The notes beneath the pieces are model-generated. The model ran no database searches, was not told the origin of the DNA, and saw only the letters and a list, made by a program, of their open reading frames with translations. A stretch of 64,000 bases of DNA from assembly GCF_000379625.1 (NCBI RefSeq), contig NZ_KB903240.1, positions 62,195 through 126,194 on the forward strand. The letters run 5' to 3'. Shown here one piece after another: positions 37,366 through 47,722 of the stretch. Every line of letters begins with the position of its first letter. Positions within the stretch are counted from its first letter, which is position 1. The stretch is from Actinomycetospora chiangmaiensis DSM 45062 (lineage in GTDB: Bacteria > Actinomycetota > Actinomycetes > Mycobacteriales > Pseudonocardiaceae). Both the position numbers and the translations under genes were made by a program.

Positions 37366-37825
37366 GCCTCGTGCTCACCAACATCTCGCTGGTCACGCTC
37401 CACGTCACCGACCAGGACGACGCCAAGAAGTTCTACTGCGAGGTCCTCGGCTTCGTCGAGGGCACCGACGTCACGATGGGCGAGGGCTTCCGCTGGGTCA
37501 CCGTCAAGCACCCCGCGCAGCCCGAGCTCGAGGTCACGCTGATGGTCCCGGGGCCGCCGCTGACCGAGGACATGGCCGACGCCGTCCGACGGTCCCTGGC
37601 CGCGGGCACCATGGGCGGGTTCGGTCCTCGACCGACGACTGCCACGCCGAGTACGCCCGCCTGGTCGACCTCGGGGTGGAGTTCCTGCAGCCGCCGTCCG
37701 AGCGCCCCTACGGCGTGGAGGCGGTCATGCGCGACAACTCCGGCAACTGGCTCGTCCTCGTCGAGCCCCGCGCCTTCACGCCGTCCGAGCTCCACGACGC
37801 CGAGTGGGGGCCCGACGGGTCATGA
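37362..37825 (+). pseudogene. VOC-family (glyoxalase-like) gene with a frameshift
   Basis: The first frame reads SLVLTNISLVTLHVTDQDD and FYCEVLGFVEGTD through GTMGGFG, as expected for a VOC metalloenzyme of the AraC-linked type. Near 37620-37632 the frame is lost. The missing half is in another frame as DCHAEYARLVDLGVEF and DNSGNWLVLVEPRAF, ending at TGA 37823-37825. The junction is 11 bases where 12 would keep frame, so there is a net one-base loss. It is either a recent pseudogene or a sequencing/assembly error. The unshifted frame continues to about 37904 as Pro/Ser/Arg-rich nonsense. Start ATG overlaps the AraC stop; a GTG at 37371 has better ribosome-binding spacing. Confidence 0.85.
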
Positions 37826-39013
37826 CCGCCGCTCGGCCCGCACCGGCGTCACGGCGATCGCCGCCAGCGGCGCCAGGGCGGCCGCGGTGAACCCGACGCC
37901 GTAGCTCGTCGCGCCGATGATCGCGCCGAGCACCGGCGGGGCCAGGGAGGCGACGATGTTCTGGGTCGTGTTCTGCACGCCGAGGGCGCGTCCCGACCAC
38001 GCCTGCCCGGCCATCTCCGCGGTCGACACGAAGGCCAGCCCGTTGTCGGCCACCGTGACGATCGCCCCGACCGCGATGCCCGCCACCGCGATCACCGGCA
38101 CCCACACCGATCCCGCCGCGAAGCCCAGCATCACGAGCGCCGAGGCCACCGCCAGCTGCCGCATCGGGCGGAGCCGGGAGCCGACGCGGTCCGACCACCA
38201 GCCGGTCGCGATCCGCCCGGCCGCCCCCGCGATCTGCGAGACCGCGACGAAGACGCCCGCCACGCCCGGCGACCACCCCAGCTCGCGGACGAGGTACTCG
38301 AGCGCGAACGCCGAGATCGCGAACTGCGGCAGCACCAGCAGCGCGGACGCCGCGTGCAGGCGGTACAGCGTCGGGGTCCGGTAGGGGTTGCCGGTGGGCT
38401 CGTGCGGCTCCGGCGGCCGCCGCGGGGCGTCCTGCGCGATCCCGACGACGAGGCCTGCCGCGAGCAGGCACGCCAGCCCGGTCCAGCCGAGGGCGACGAA
38501 CGGGCCCTGGGTGGTCGCGAGGACCGGCAGCACGAGCGCGGCGAGCGCGACCCCGAGCGGCTGTGCCGTCTGCCGGATGCCCATCGCGATGCCGCGTTCG
38601 TCGGCGCTGAACCAGCCCATGATCAGCCGACCGCTCGCCGCGTTCACCGACGCGGCGCCGAGGCCGCCGACGGCGAGCAGCACCACGATCGTCACCAGCG
38701 AGGACGGCGTCTCCAGCGCGACGCCCCCGACGACGAGGCCGGCGACGGCGAGGCCGGTCGCCATCGGCACCCGCTCCCCCACCCGGTCGACCACGAACCC
38801 CCACGCGACCAGGGCGAGCAGCAGCCCTGTCGTCGGCGCCGCGACGACGATGCCGACCTGCGCCAGGGACAGGGCGCGTTCGTCGCGCAGGGTCGGCACG
38901 AGGAACGGGATGCCGTACACGAACGACGAGGCGGCGGTCTGGGCGAGCACACCGACCACGAGGATCGCCCAGCGGCGTCGCGGGCGGGCGGGGGCGCTCG
39001 TCTCCGTGCTCAC
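37820..39013 (-). CDS. MFS transporter
   Basis: A 397-residue twelve-helix major facilitator: SSFVYGIPFLVPTLRDE in helix 1, motif A-like FVVDRVGERVP after helix 2, MGIRQTAQPLG in helix 5 and a second motif-A copy WWSDRVGSRLRP. It resembles the cyanate/oxalate/CynX-like group but no substrate can be inferred. Its stop overlaps the end of the convergent VOC pseudogene by six bases. Upstream lies a 22-bp perfect hairpin belonging to the gene beyond. Confidence 0.88.
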   Translation of the reverse strand: MSTETSAPARPRRRWAILVVGVLAQTAASSFVYGIPFLVPTLRDERALSLAQVGIVVAAPTTGLLLALVAWGFVVDRVGERVPMATGLAVAGLVVGGVALETPSSLVTIVVLLAVGGLGAASVNAASGRLIMGWFSADERGIAMGIRQTAQPLGVALAALVLPVLATTQGPFVALGWTGLACLLAAGLVVGIAQDAPRRPPEPHEPTGNPYRTPTLYRLHAASALLVLPQFAISAFALEYLVRELGWSPGVAGVFVAVSQIAGAAGRIATGWWSDRVGSRLRPMRQLAVASALVMLGFAAGSVWVPVIAVAGIAVGAIVTVADNGLAFVSTAEMAGQAWSGRALGVQNTTQNIVASLAPPVLGAIIGATSYGVGFTAAALAPLAAIAVTPVRAERRS

Positions 39014-39089
39014 GGTTCGTCAGCATGCCTCACGATCGCCCAGCAGGCGAGACGCTGTCCCATCATGTGGGAAGCGTGGCGGCCCTTGA

Positions 39090-39144
39090 CCTGACGAACG
39101 GGTCGTTCGTGCAGCTAGGGGCCACGAACGACCCGTTCGTCAGG
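39090..39144. terminator. Perfect 22-bp hairpin downstream of the CopD/CtaG gene
   Basis: Arms 39090-39111 and 39123-39144 are exact reverse complements (ends CCTGACGAACGGGTCG) around an 11-base loop. It lies 16 bases after the stop of the leftward CopD/CtaG gene and 77 bases before the MFS start, the position of a terminator. There is no T-tract. Confidence 0.65.
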
Positions 39145-39159
39145 TACGAACGAGCCGCC

Positions 39160-41001
39160 TCAGCGACGGGCGGCCAGCAGATCCCGGGCGGCCCGGTCCT
39201 CGGCCAGCCCGGCCCGGTGCCACTGCACCAGCAGGATCACCAGGACGCCGACGAGCGGGAGGTCGCCCATGCCCCACGACAGCAGGGCGGCGAGGTGCTG
39301 GTCGGCGAGCAGGTCCGGCGCCCAGGGCAGGCGCAGCCGGGAGTAGAAGTCGGTGACGAACACCTGGCCGCCCCCGCCGTCGGCGGCGAGCGTCGACGGC
39401 GTCTGCGCCACCGGGGTGTCCGCGGCCAGCAGGATCACGCCGAACAGCGCGTGGAACGGCATCGAGGCGATGAGGACGGCGAGCCGCGCGACGTGCGGGA
39501 GCTTCTGGCCGGGCGTCGGGTCGACGCCGACGAGCACCCAGAAGAACAGGTAGCCCGCCGTCAGGAACCACGCGGAGATCGCCGGCATCAGCCAGCCCAA
39601 CGGCTGGAGCAGCGAGAACAGCGGCGTGAGGTAGAACGCGAACGGCGAGCCCACCATGACGACGGCGGCGACGGCCGGGTGGGTCAGGAACCGCAGCAGC
39701 GGGGCGTCGAGCACGGCCTCGAGCCGGTCCCGGGCGTCGCCCTGCTCGGGCAGCGCCCGCCGCGCGAGCGACACCGGGCCACCCAGCACGAGCAGCACCG
39801 GCACCACGATGCTCACCAGCATGTGCTCGGCGACGTGCACGCTGAACAGCGCGTCGGCGTAGCGGCCGATCCCGGACGACGTCGCCACGACCAGCAGCGC
39901 GCAGCCCGCGAACCACGAGAACGCCCGCGCCCTCGGCCAGCCGTCCACGCGCCGCAGCCAGCGGGCGTAGCCGACGACCAGCACGGCCACGAGCACGAGG
40001 AACCACACGTCGGGCCGCCAGTCCCCGAGCAGGCGCCCGAGTGTCGGCGGGTCGGGGATGCCGAAGCCGAGCACCGCCTCGGTCGGGGTGGTGTGGAACG
40101 GGGCCTGCACCGGCGGCACCGCCCGGGTCATCGCCACCGACAGACCGGTGACGACGGCGAGCAGGGTCAGTTCCAGCAGCACCACGCGCCGCGAGCCGCC
40201 CACCCGCCGCCGCACGAGCACGCCCAGCCCCACGACCGTCACGGCCGCGGCGAGCAGCACCAGCACCCCGTAGGCCGTCGCGAGCTCACCCCACGACGGG
40301 ACGAGCACCGCCGACGCGAGCACGCCGCTCGCCACCGTCACGACCGCGCACATCGTGGACACCGTGCCGCTGCGCGCGGGCGAGGCCGGGGCCACGAGCA
40401 GGGCGCCGACGGTCCCGAGCCAGACGGTCGCCGCGATCACGTGCAGGGCGACCGCCGGGGTGCCGAGGTCCTTGCCGACCCCGTCGATCGCGTGCCCGGT
40501 CATCACCGGCCCGAGCAGGGCCACGCCCGCGAGCACGCCGGCGCCGAGCGTGGAGGACCAGGTCCGCGCCTCGCGCACCCACACCGCCACCACGGCCGCG
40601 CCGATCGCGCACGCCAGCCAGCCGATCGGCGCCGCGCGCACCACCATCCCGACGACGAGGTCCGGTCCTGGCGCGACGAACCCGCCGGAGACGTCCGCGA
40701 CGGTGAACACCGCCGTCCCCGCGGCCAGCGCGGCCCAGGCCCAGGCGGCCCCGGAGGCCACCACCCGCACCGACGCCGACGGCCCGCCGGTCCCGGGCGC
40801 GACCACCAGTCCGTGCACGAGGGCCCCGAGCACGACCGCCGCCGCACCCGCCGTCAGGACACGGAGCAGCGGCAGCCCGAGCTGGACGAGCTCGCCGGGG
40901 TCGACGAGGCCGAGCACGGGATAGGCGGAGCGGCCGAGGAGCAGCGCGGCGACGAGGACCGTCACCAGGCCCGCGGCGCCTGCGGGGACGAGGCGCCTCA
41001 C
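39160..41001 (-). CDS. CopD/CtaG fusion membrane protein (copper handling)
   Basis: A 613-residue polytopic protein. The N-terminal half has the CopD copper-resistance fold with TGHAIDGVG and ALHVIAATVWLGTVGALL (conserved His in a helix). The C-terminal half is a CtaG_Cox11-type (caa3-CtaG) domain: VHVAEHMLVSIVVP, FAFYLTPLFSLL, MPFHALFGVILL and LADQHLAALLSWGMGDLP, each with metal-ligand His. M. tuberculosis Rv0102 is the same type. It probably inserts or imports copper for cytochrome oxidase. The GTG start overlaps the upstream stop (GTGA). It lies near the copper-type ATPase. Confidence 0.92.
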   Translation of the reverse strand: MRRLVPAGAAGLVTVLVAALLLGRSAYPVLGLVDPGELVQLGLPLLRVLTAGAAAVVLGALVHGLVVAPGTGGPSASVRVVASGAAWAWAALAAGTAVFTVADVSGGFVAPGPDLVVGMVVRAAPIGWLACAIGAAVVAVWVREARTWSSTLGAGVLAGVALLGPVMTGHAIDGVGKDLGTPAVALHVIAATVWLGTVGALLVAPASPARSGTVSTMCAVVTVASGVLASAVLVPSWGELATAYGVLVLLAAAVTVVGLGVLVRRRVGGSRRVVLLELTLLAVVTGLSVAMTRAVPPVQAPFHTTPTEAVLGFGIPDPPTLGRLLGDWRPDVWFLVLVAVLVVGYARWLRRVDGWPRARAFSWFAGCALLVVATSSGIGRYADALFSVHVAEHMLVSIVVPVLLVLGGPVSLARRALPEQGDARDRLEAVLDAPLLRFLTHPAVAAVVMVGSPFAFYLTPLFSLLQPLGWLMPAISAWFLTAGYLFFWVLVGVDPTPGQKLPHVARLAVLIASMPFHALFGVILLAADTPVAQTPSTLAADGGGGQVFVTDFYSRLRLPWAPDLLADQHLAALLSWGMGDLPLVGVLVILLVQWHRAGLAEDRAARDLLAARR

Positions 41002-41438
41002 GGATCGAGGCGGCCGGGGAACCGGGCGCGGTACTCGTCCAGGTGCTGGGACTTGCAGACGTGCTGTTCCTTCTCGTTGATGGCCTGGCGCATGCACTCG
41101 TCGAGCGTGCGGGCCTGCGAGGCGTGCAGGTAGGTCACCGCGGACTCGAGGGTCGGCCACTCGATCACCGTGCCGATCACCACGGCGATCAGGGCCACAC
41201 CCAGGGCGGCCAGCGGCTTACCGCGACCTGACGCGCGGCCCGACCGCACCCGCATCAGCGCGACCACCGCGGCGACCAGCGCGACGAGCCCCAGCGCCAT
41301 GCCGCCCCAGCCCGTCCAGGCGCTGACCAGGGCCATCGCGGCCACGACCAGCGCGAACGTGGCCGCGCCGGTCGCGCCCGAGCCGCCGGAGCCGTCGTCG
41401 GGAACGGTCTCCGGGGCCGCCGAGCTCGTGCTGCTCAC
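40998..41438 (-). CDS. Small membrane protein (DUF4190-like)
   Basis: A 146-residue protein. It begins with a Ser/Pro/Gly-rich segment (the one-mismatch 15-mer lies here and is read VPDDGS), then two helices around [16 protein letters not shown] and [17 protein letters not shown], a third near [17 protein letters not shown], and a C-terminal soluble tail with paired Cys ([19 protein letters not shown]). It resembles DUF4190-like small actinobacterial membrane proteins; the fit is loose. GTG start at 41438 follows a weak CACCAT hexamer by seven bases. Co-directional with the CopD/CtaG gene. Confidence 0.7.
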   Translation of the reverse strand: MSSTSSAAPETVPDDGSGGSGATGAATFALVVAAMALVSAWTGWGGMALGLVALVAAVVALMRVRSGRASGRGKPLAALGVALIAVVIGTVIEWPTLESAVTYLHASQARTLDECMRQAINEKEQHVCKSQHLDEYRARFPGRLDP

Positions 41439-41496
41439 GGGCCCGATGGTGACACCCGGTGTGCGAGGACCCGCGCGGGGGGCGCACCATCGGAGC

Positions 41497-43701
41497 ATGA
41501 CCGTCGCACCCGCCCGGGAGGACCGGAGCGAGGACTTCCTGCTCACGGGGATGACGTGCGCCGCGTGCGCGTCGCGGATCGAGCGGCGGCTCAACAAGGT
41601 CGACGGCGTGATCGCGCAGGTGAACTACGCGACGGAGCGGGCGACGGTCACGCTGCGTCCCGACGTGGAGCGCTCGACGGTCGTCGACGTCGTCGCGAAG
41701 CTGGGTTACGGCGCGACACCGCTGTCCGTGCCCGAGGCCGAGCTCGACGACGTCGCGGCGGTCCGTGACGACCGGGTCGCGGACCTCTGGCGGCGCCTCG
41801 TGGTCGCGGCGGTGCTGTTCGTCCCGATGGTCGACCTGCCGCTGGTCCTCTCGGTCCTGCCCGCGGCGCGCTTCCCCGGGTGGGAGTGGGTCGTCGCAGC
41901 GCTCGCGGCACCCGTCGTCCTGTGGTCGGCGTGGCCGCTGCACCGGGCGGCGTTCGTCAACGCCCGGCACGGCGCGTCGTCGATGGACACGCTGATCTCG
42001 CTCGGCGTCATCGCGGCGACCGTGTGGTCGCTCGGCTCGATCCTCACCGGACAGCTGCCCGACCCGTCGGCGGGCGCGCTGCGCGTCTTCCTCGACCCGG
42101 TCGGCCCGCTCTACCTCGAGGTCGCCGCCGCGGTGACGACGTTCGTGCTCGCGGGGCGCTACGTCGAGGCCCGCGCCAAGCGCTCCGCCGGCGACGCGCT
42201 CGCCTCACTGGCCGCCCTCGCCGCACGCGACGTCGCCGTCCTGCTCCCCGACGGCACCGAGGCGCGCATCCCGGCCGCCTCGCTCGCCGTCGGGACCCGC
42301 TTCGTGGTCCGGCCCGGCGAGAAGATCGCCACCGACGGGACGGTGGAGGGCGGCGCCTCCGCGGTGGACCGGTCGATGCTCACCGGTGAGACCGTGCCCC
42401 TCGAGGTCGGCGCGGGCGACGCCGTGACCGGCGGGACCGTGGCGACCTCCGGCCGCCTCGTCGTCACCGCCACCGCGGTCGGCGGCGCGACGCAGCTCGC
42501 CGGGATGATCCGGCTCGTCGAGTCGGCGCAGGCATCGAAGGCGTCGGTGCAGCGGCTGGTCGACCGCATCTCCTCCGTCTTCGTCCCCATCGTCATCGGG
42601 CTCGCGGTCCTGACGGCGCTCGGCTGGTGGGTCGCCGGCGGCACCGCCGGGGACGTGTTCTCCGCAGCCCTCGCCGTCCTGGTGATCGCCTGCCCGTGCG
42701 CACTCGGCCTCGCGACGCCCACCGCGATGCTCGTCGCCTCCGGACGTGGCGCCCGCGAGGGCATCTTCCTCAAGAGCCACCAGGCGCTGGAGACCTCGCG
42801 CGTGGTCGACACGGTGGTGTTCGACAAGACCGGCACGGTCACCACGGGCGCGATGACGGTGCGGTCGGTGCACCTCGTCGACGACGGTTCCCGACGGCGG
42901 GTGCTCGAGATCGCGGGCGCGGTCGAGGACGCATCGGAGCACGCCGTGGCGCGGGCGGTGGTGGCGTGTGCCCGGGCGGAGGTCCCGGACTTCCCGGCCG
43001 TCGACGGCTTCGAGGCGCTGCCCGGACTCGGGGCCCGCGGGGTCGTCGACGGCGTCGAGGTGCGGCTGGGGAAGCCTCAGACGGCCCTGCCCGTGTGGGC
43101 CCCGGCGCCCGCGGCGGACTCGACGCTCGTCGTCGTGACCCTCGACGGCACGGAGGCCGCGGTGCTGGAGCTGGCCGACGAGGTGAAGCCCTCGGCGGCC
43201 CCCGCGATCGCCCGCCTGCGCGCGGCCGGGCTGCGGACCGTCCTGCTCTCCGGCGACCGGTCGGAGGCCGCCGCCGCCGTCGGCACGGCCGTCGGGGTCG
43301 ACGAGGTGATCGCCGACGTCCTGCCCGCGGGCAAGGTCGAGGCGCTGACGGCGCTGCAGTCCGGGGGCCGCCGGGTCGCGATGGTCGGCGACGGCATCAA
43401 CGACGGTCCCGCGCTCGCCGCCGCGGACCTCGGGCTGGCGGTGGGTGCCGGCACCGACGTGGCCCTCGACGCGGCCGACGTCATCCTGGTGCGCGACGAC
43501 CTCGGCGCCGTCCCGGACGCGCTCGACCTCGCCAGGCGTACCGCCACCACGATCCGCCGGAACCTGGTCTGGGCCTTCGGCTACAACGTCGCCGCGATCC
43601 CGCTGGCCGCCCTCGGCCTGCTCAGCCCGCTCATCGCGGGCCTGACGATGGCGCTGTCCTCGGTGCTCGTCGTGACCTCGAGCGTGCGGCTGCGGAACTG
43701 A
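41497..43701 (+). CDS. ctpA: Copper-type P1B ATPase (CtpA-like)
   Basis: This membrane ATPase exports Cu+ or a related ion. The 734-residue protein has one N-terminal HMA domain with [12 protein letters not shown] near residue 18, the A-domain [11 protein letters not shown], the membrane metal site [14 protein letters not shown] near 398, the phosphorylation motif DKTGTVT near 442, the hinge [11 protein letters not shown] near 630, and the later Tyr-Asn (FGYNVAA) and Met-Ser-x-Ser (MALSSV) Cu+ signatures. In the nucleotide-binding domain the usual Ser-Glu-His-Pro is Ser-Glu-His-Ala near 480. The start (ATG) has CACCAT and GGAG closely upstream. It is divergent from the CopD/CtaG pair, forming a copper locus. 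Confidence 0.95.
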   Translation: MTVAPAREDRSEDFLLTGMTCAACASRIERRLNKVDGVIAQVNYATERATVTLRPDVERSTVVDVVAKLGYGATPLSVPEAELDDVAAVRDDRVADLWRRLVVAAVLFVPMVDLPLVLSVLPAARFPGWEWVVAALAAPVVLWSAWPLHRAAFVNARHGASSMDTLISLGVIAATVWSLGSILTGQLPDPSAGALRVFLDPVGPLYLEVAAAVTTFVLAGRYVEARAKRSAGDALASLAALAARDVAVLLPDGTEARIPAASLAVGTRFVVRPGEKIATDGTVEGGASAVDRSMLTGETVPLEVGAGDAVTGGTVATSGRLVVTATAVGGATQLAGMIRLVESAQASKASVQRLVDRISSVFVPIVIGLAVLTALGWWVAGGTAGDVFSAALAVLVIACPCALGLATPTAMLVASGRGAREGIFLKSHQALETSRVVDTVVFDKTGTVTTGAMTVRSVHLVDDGSRRRVLEIAGAVEDASEHAVARAVVACARAEVPDFPAVDGFEALPGLGARGVVDGVEVRLGKPQTALPVWAPAPAADSTLVVVTLDGTEAAVLELADEVKPSAAPAIARLRAAGLRTVLLSGDRSEAAAAVGTAVGVDEVIADVLPAGKVEALTALQSGGRRVAMVGDGINDGPALAAADLGLAVGAGTDVALDAADVILVRDDLGAVPDALDLARRTATTIRRNLVWAFGYNVAAIPLAALGLLSPLIAGLTMALSSVLVVTSSVRLRN

Positions 43702-43705
43702 GCCC

Positions 43706-44455
43706 CTACGACGCCCGCCGACGCCGTTCGGCCAGGACCGCCGTCAGGTAGGTCTCGGCCGGGATTCCCGACGGCGGGTCGGGCGCGACCCGCGCGGCGA
43801 CGTCCGTCGCGAGCTGCTCGCCCAGCGTGCGCCGGACCGCCGGGTCCAGGTCGCCGGCGCGGGCGAGGAACTGCCGGGCGGCGAGGGCGAGGTCGTCGGG
43901 CAGGGCGGCGAGCTGGAGGGTCGAGGCCCAGCCGGCGAGCGCGGGGTCGGGCGCGGGCAGCGTCGGGTGGCGGGTGGACCGCGGGACCCGGTCGCGGAGC
44001 ACGATCGTGCCCGCGAGCAGGTCGCCGACCCGCTGGCCGCGCCGGGTGCACGCCGAGACCACGATCGCGACGACCCCGCTCGCGAGGCCGAAGTCGACGA
44101 ACAGTCCGGCCAGGGCGCGGACAAGGGCCTGCCGGAACCGGATCGGCCCGCCGTCGTCGGAGACCACCCGCAGCCCGAACGCCAGCTTCCCGGGCGTCCG
44201 ACCCCGGGTGAGCGTCTCCCACGCGGTCGGCCACACCACGAACCCCAGCACCGCGAGGACGACGCCGACCGTCGCGGCCAGCGCCACGTCGAGATCGGCC
44301 CCGCTCACCACCACGGCGACCAGCGCCGCCACCATGAGCGTCCCGACGATCGCGAGATCCAGGGCGAACGCGAGGGCCCGGCTCGGTAGCTTGGCGGGAG
44401 CGAGATCGAGTTCGACCGCCTCGCCGATCACGACGCCGGGATCCGGTGGGGTCAT
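43706..44455 (-). CDS. RDD family membrane protein
   Basis: A 249-residue protein of the RDD family: LAPAKLPSRALAFALDLAIVG (the Arg-Asp pattern is partly changed), WETLTRGRTPGKLAFGLRVVSDDGGP (highly conserved RDD segment) and CTRRGQRVGDLLAGTIVL. The cytoplasmic C-terminal 80 residues are helical. It is the Rv3695 equivalent in the conserved moxR2 locus. ATG start, divergent from SpoIIM. A one-mismatch 15-mer (43765-43779) lies in its C-terminus. Confidence 0.9.
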   Translation of the reverse strand: MTPPDPGVVIGEAVELDLAPAKLPSRALAFALDLAIVGTLMVAALVAVVVSGADLDVALAATVGVVLAVLGFVVWPTAWETLTRGRTPGKLAFGLRVVSDDGGPIRFRQALVRALAGLFVDFGLASGVVAIVVSACTRRGQRVGDLLAGTIVLRDRVPRSTRHPTLPAPDPALAGWASTLQLAALPDDLALAARQFLARAGDLDPAVRRTLGEQLATDVAARVAPDPPSGIPAETYLTAVLAERRRRAS

Positions 44456-44490
44456 GATCGGACATGCTGCCACCAGGAGGGGTACCGCGA

Positions 44491-45453
44491 GTGGACGTCG
44501 ACGCCTACACCGACGCCCACCGCGCGGAGTGGGAGCGCCTGGAGCGACTGCTCCGGGGCAGGCGACGGTGGAGCGCCGACGAGGCCGACGAGGCGCTCGA
44601 CCTCTACCGCCGCACCGCCACGCACCTCTCGGTCGTGCGCTCCTCCTCCCCCGACCCGGCCCTGGTCGCCCGACTCTCCTCGCTCGTCGCCCGGGCCCGG
44701 TCCGCGGTGCTGGGCACGACGCCGTGGAGCTGGGGCGTCGTCCGGCGGTTCGTCACCGAGGAGTTCCCGGCCGCCCTCGCCGCGTCCGCGCGCTGGTGGA
44801 TGCCGACGGCGCTGCTCTCGATCGCGCTGATGGTCGTGGTCGGCGGTTGGGTGGCGCGGAGTCCCGACGTCGCCGGGGCGATCGCCTCGCCCGAGGAGAC
44901 CCGCCGTCTGGTCGACGAGGCGTTCGCCTCGTACTACTCGTCGAACCCGGCCGCCTCGTTCGCCGCGCGGGTCTGGACGAACAACGCGCTGGTCGCCGCC
45001 ACCTGCCTCGTCACGGGCGTGCTCGTGCTGCCGGTGCTGTGGGTGCTGTTCCAGAACGTCGTCAACGTCGGCATCTCCGGCGGCATCCTCGCCGCGAACG
45101 GCCGGCTCGACCTGTTCCTCGGGCTCATCACCCCGCACGGACTGCTCGAGCTCACGGCCGTGTTCGTGGCGGCCGGGGCCGGGCTGCAGCTGGGCTGGTC
45201 GTGGATCGACCCGGGCCCGCTCACCCGCGCCCGGTCCCTCGCCCGGCAGGCCCGCATCACGGTCGGCATCGCGCTCGGCCTCGTCGGGGTCCTGCTCGTC
45301 TCCGGGCTCATCGAGGCGTTCGTGACGCCGTCCGGCCTCCCCACCTGGGCCCGCATCGGCATCGGCGCCCTGGCGTGGCTGCTGTTCGTCGCCTACGTCC
45401 TGCACGGCCGCCGGGTGCTGCGGACGCGGGCGGACGTGCTCGACGCAAGCTAG
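44491..45453 (+). CDS. SpoIIM-domain membrane protein (stage II sporulation protein M family)
   Basis: A 320-residue protein: an N-terminal helical part (AHRAEWERLERLLRGRRRW, YRRTATHLSVVRSS) and a membrane domain with NNALVAATCLVTGVL, LFQNVVNVGISGGILA and ITPHGLLELTAVFVAAGAGLQLGW, which are the SpoIIM/DUF95 signature. The organism need not sporulate; M. tuberculosis has the same gene (Rv3694c) in this locus. The GTG start is set by AGGAGG eight bases upstream. Its TAG stop shares the same CTAG bases with the convergent DUF58 stop. Confidence 0.9.
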   Translation: MDVDAYTDAHRAEWERLERLLRGRRRWSADEADEALDLYRRTATHLSVVRSSSPDPALVARLSSLVARARSAVLGTTPWSWGVVRRFVTEEFPAALAASARWWMPTALLSIALMVVVGGWVARSPDVAGAIASPEETRRLVDEAFASYYSSNPAASFAARVWTNNALVAATCLVTGVLVLPVLWVLFQNVVNVGISGGILAANGRLDLFLGLITPHGLLELTAVFVAAGAGLQLGWSWIDPGPLTRARSLARQARITVGIALGLVGVLLVSGLIEAFVTPSGLPTWARIGIGALAWLLFVAYVLHGRRVLRTRADVLDAS

Positions 45454-46771
45454 AGCCGCCCCCGCGCCTTCAACGCGAGGTACCGGTCGGCGACGGCGGG
45501 GGCGAGGTCGTCGGGCAGGGCGTCGACCACCTCGACGCCCCGGCGCTGCAGCCGCCCCACCACGGCGCGGCGCTCCTCCCGCGCCACCGTCGCCGCGGCC
45601 GCGCCGTACACCGCCTCCCCCGAGCCGCGGCCGGTCGCGAGCGACGCCACGGCCGGGTCGGCCACCCCGGCGACCAGCATCGTGTGCCGGTGCAGCAGCG
45701 GGCCGAGCACGGACTCCAGACCCTCCGCCACGGCCGCGTCGTCGAGCCCGGTGAACAGCACGACCAGTGACCGCCGGGACGCCCGCGTCAGCACGGTCGC
45801 GGCGAGCAGCCGCATGTCGGTCTCCACCAGCGCGGGCTCGACGCCGGACAGGGCCGTCGTCATCGCGGGCAGCGGGTCGCGGGCGCCGATCACCGAGGCG
45901 CGCACGGCCCGGTCGAGCGCGAGCAGGTCGACGCGGTCCCCGCCGCGGGCCGCCAGCGCCGCGAGCAGCAGCGCCGCGTCCAGGGCGGCGTCGAGCCGGG
46001 GCGCCTCCCCGCTGCCTCTCCCCGTCGCTGCGCTCGCCTCCACCAGGCCCGCGGACGTCCGGCCGGTGTCGAGCACGACCAGCACGTGCCGGTCCCGCTC
46101 CGGGCGCCAGGTCCGGACGACGAGGTCCGAGGACCGCGCCGAGGCCCGCCAGTCGATCGACCGCACGTCGTCGCCCCCGACGTACTCGCGCAGCGAGTCG
46201 AACTCGGTGCCCGCGCCGCGGACCTGCACCGCCCGCAGGCCGTCCAGTTCCCGCAGCCGCGCCAGCCGGGCCGGGAGGTGCCGTCGCGACGCGAACTCGG
46301 GCAGCACCCGCACCCGCCCGCCGACCCTCCGCGTGCCCTGCCGGCCCGCCAGCCCCAGCGGGCCCCACGCGCGCACCGTCACCGCGGCCGCGGCGAGCTC
46401 ACCGCGTCGGGCGGGCACCAGCGTCGTCGTGACCCGTCGCCGTTCCCCCGCCGGGACGTCGAGCCGGTGGGAGTCGGGACGGGCGCCGCACGACGGCGGC
46501 CACGCGTCGCGCACGAGCCCCACCACCCGTCGTCGGGAAGGATTCACGACGACGAGCGTGGTCGCGACCTCCTCGCCGAGGCGTACCTGCACGGTCTCCT
46601 CGGCGCGCTCCAGGCGCAGCGCGGCGGGCGAGCCGGCCCGCGCGAGGTCGATCACCACCGCCACGAGCAGCGCGGCCAGGATCCCGAGCACGCCGGCAGG
46701 CGAGGGCACGGCCAGCCCGACGACGAGGGCTCCGACGACCGCCGCCAGCGCCAGCCGACCCGAGATCGCCA

Positions 46772-46772
<1 letters not shown>
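45450..46772 (-). CDS. DUF58 domain protein
   Basis: A 440-residue protein. Two N-terminal membrane helices (LALAAVVGALVVGLAV and GVLGILAALLVAVVI), an extracellular beta region, then the DUF58 signature REYVGGDDVRSIDWRASARSSDLVVR near residue 196 and a VWA-like C-terminal fold (VLVVLDTGRTSAG). DUF58 proteins accompany MoxR ATPases and may be their substrates or metal-bound partners. ATG start overlaps the moxR stop (ATGA). An exact 15-mer copy lies inside, read in frame as SRRRV. Confidence 0.92.
46525..46539 (-). repeat. Iterated 15-mer TTCCCGACGACGGGT (exact, inside the DUF58 gene)
   Basis: An exact copy on the minus strand, same sense as the gene, coding NPSRRRV in the beta region, a part with low conservation. 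Confidence 0.8.
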
Positions 46773-47718
<946 letters not shown>

Positions 47719-47722
<4 letters not shown>

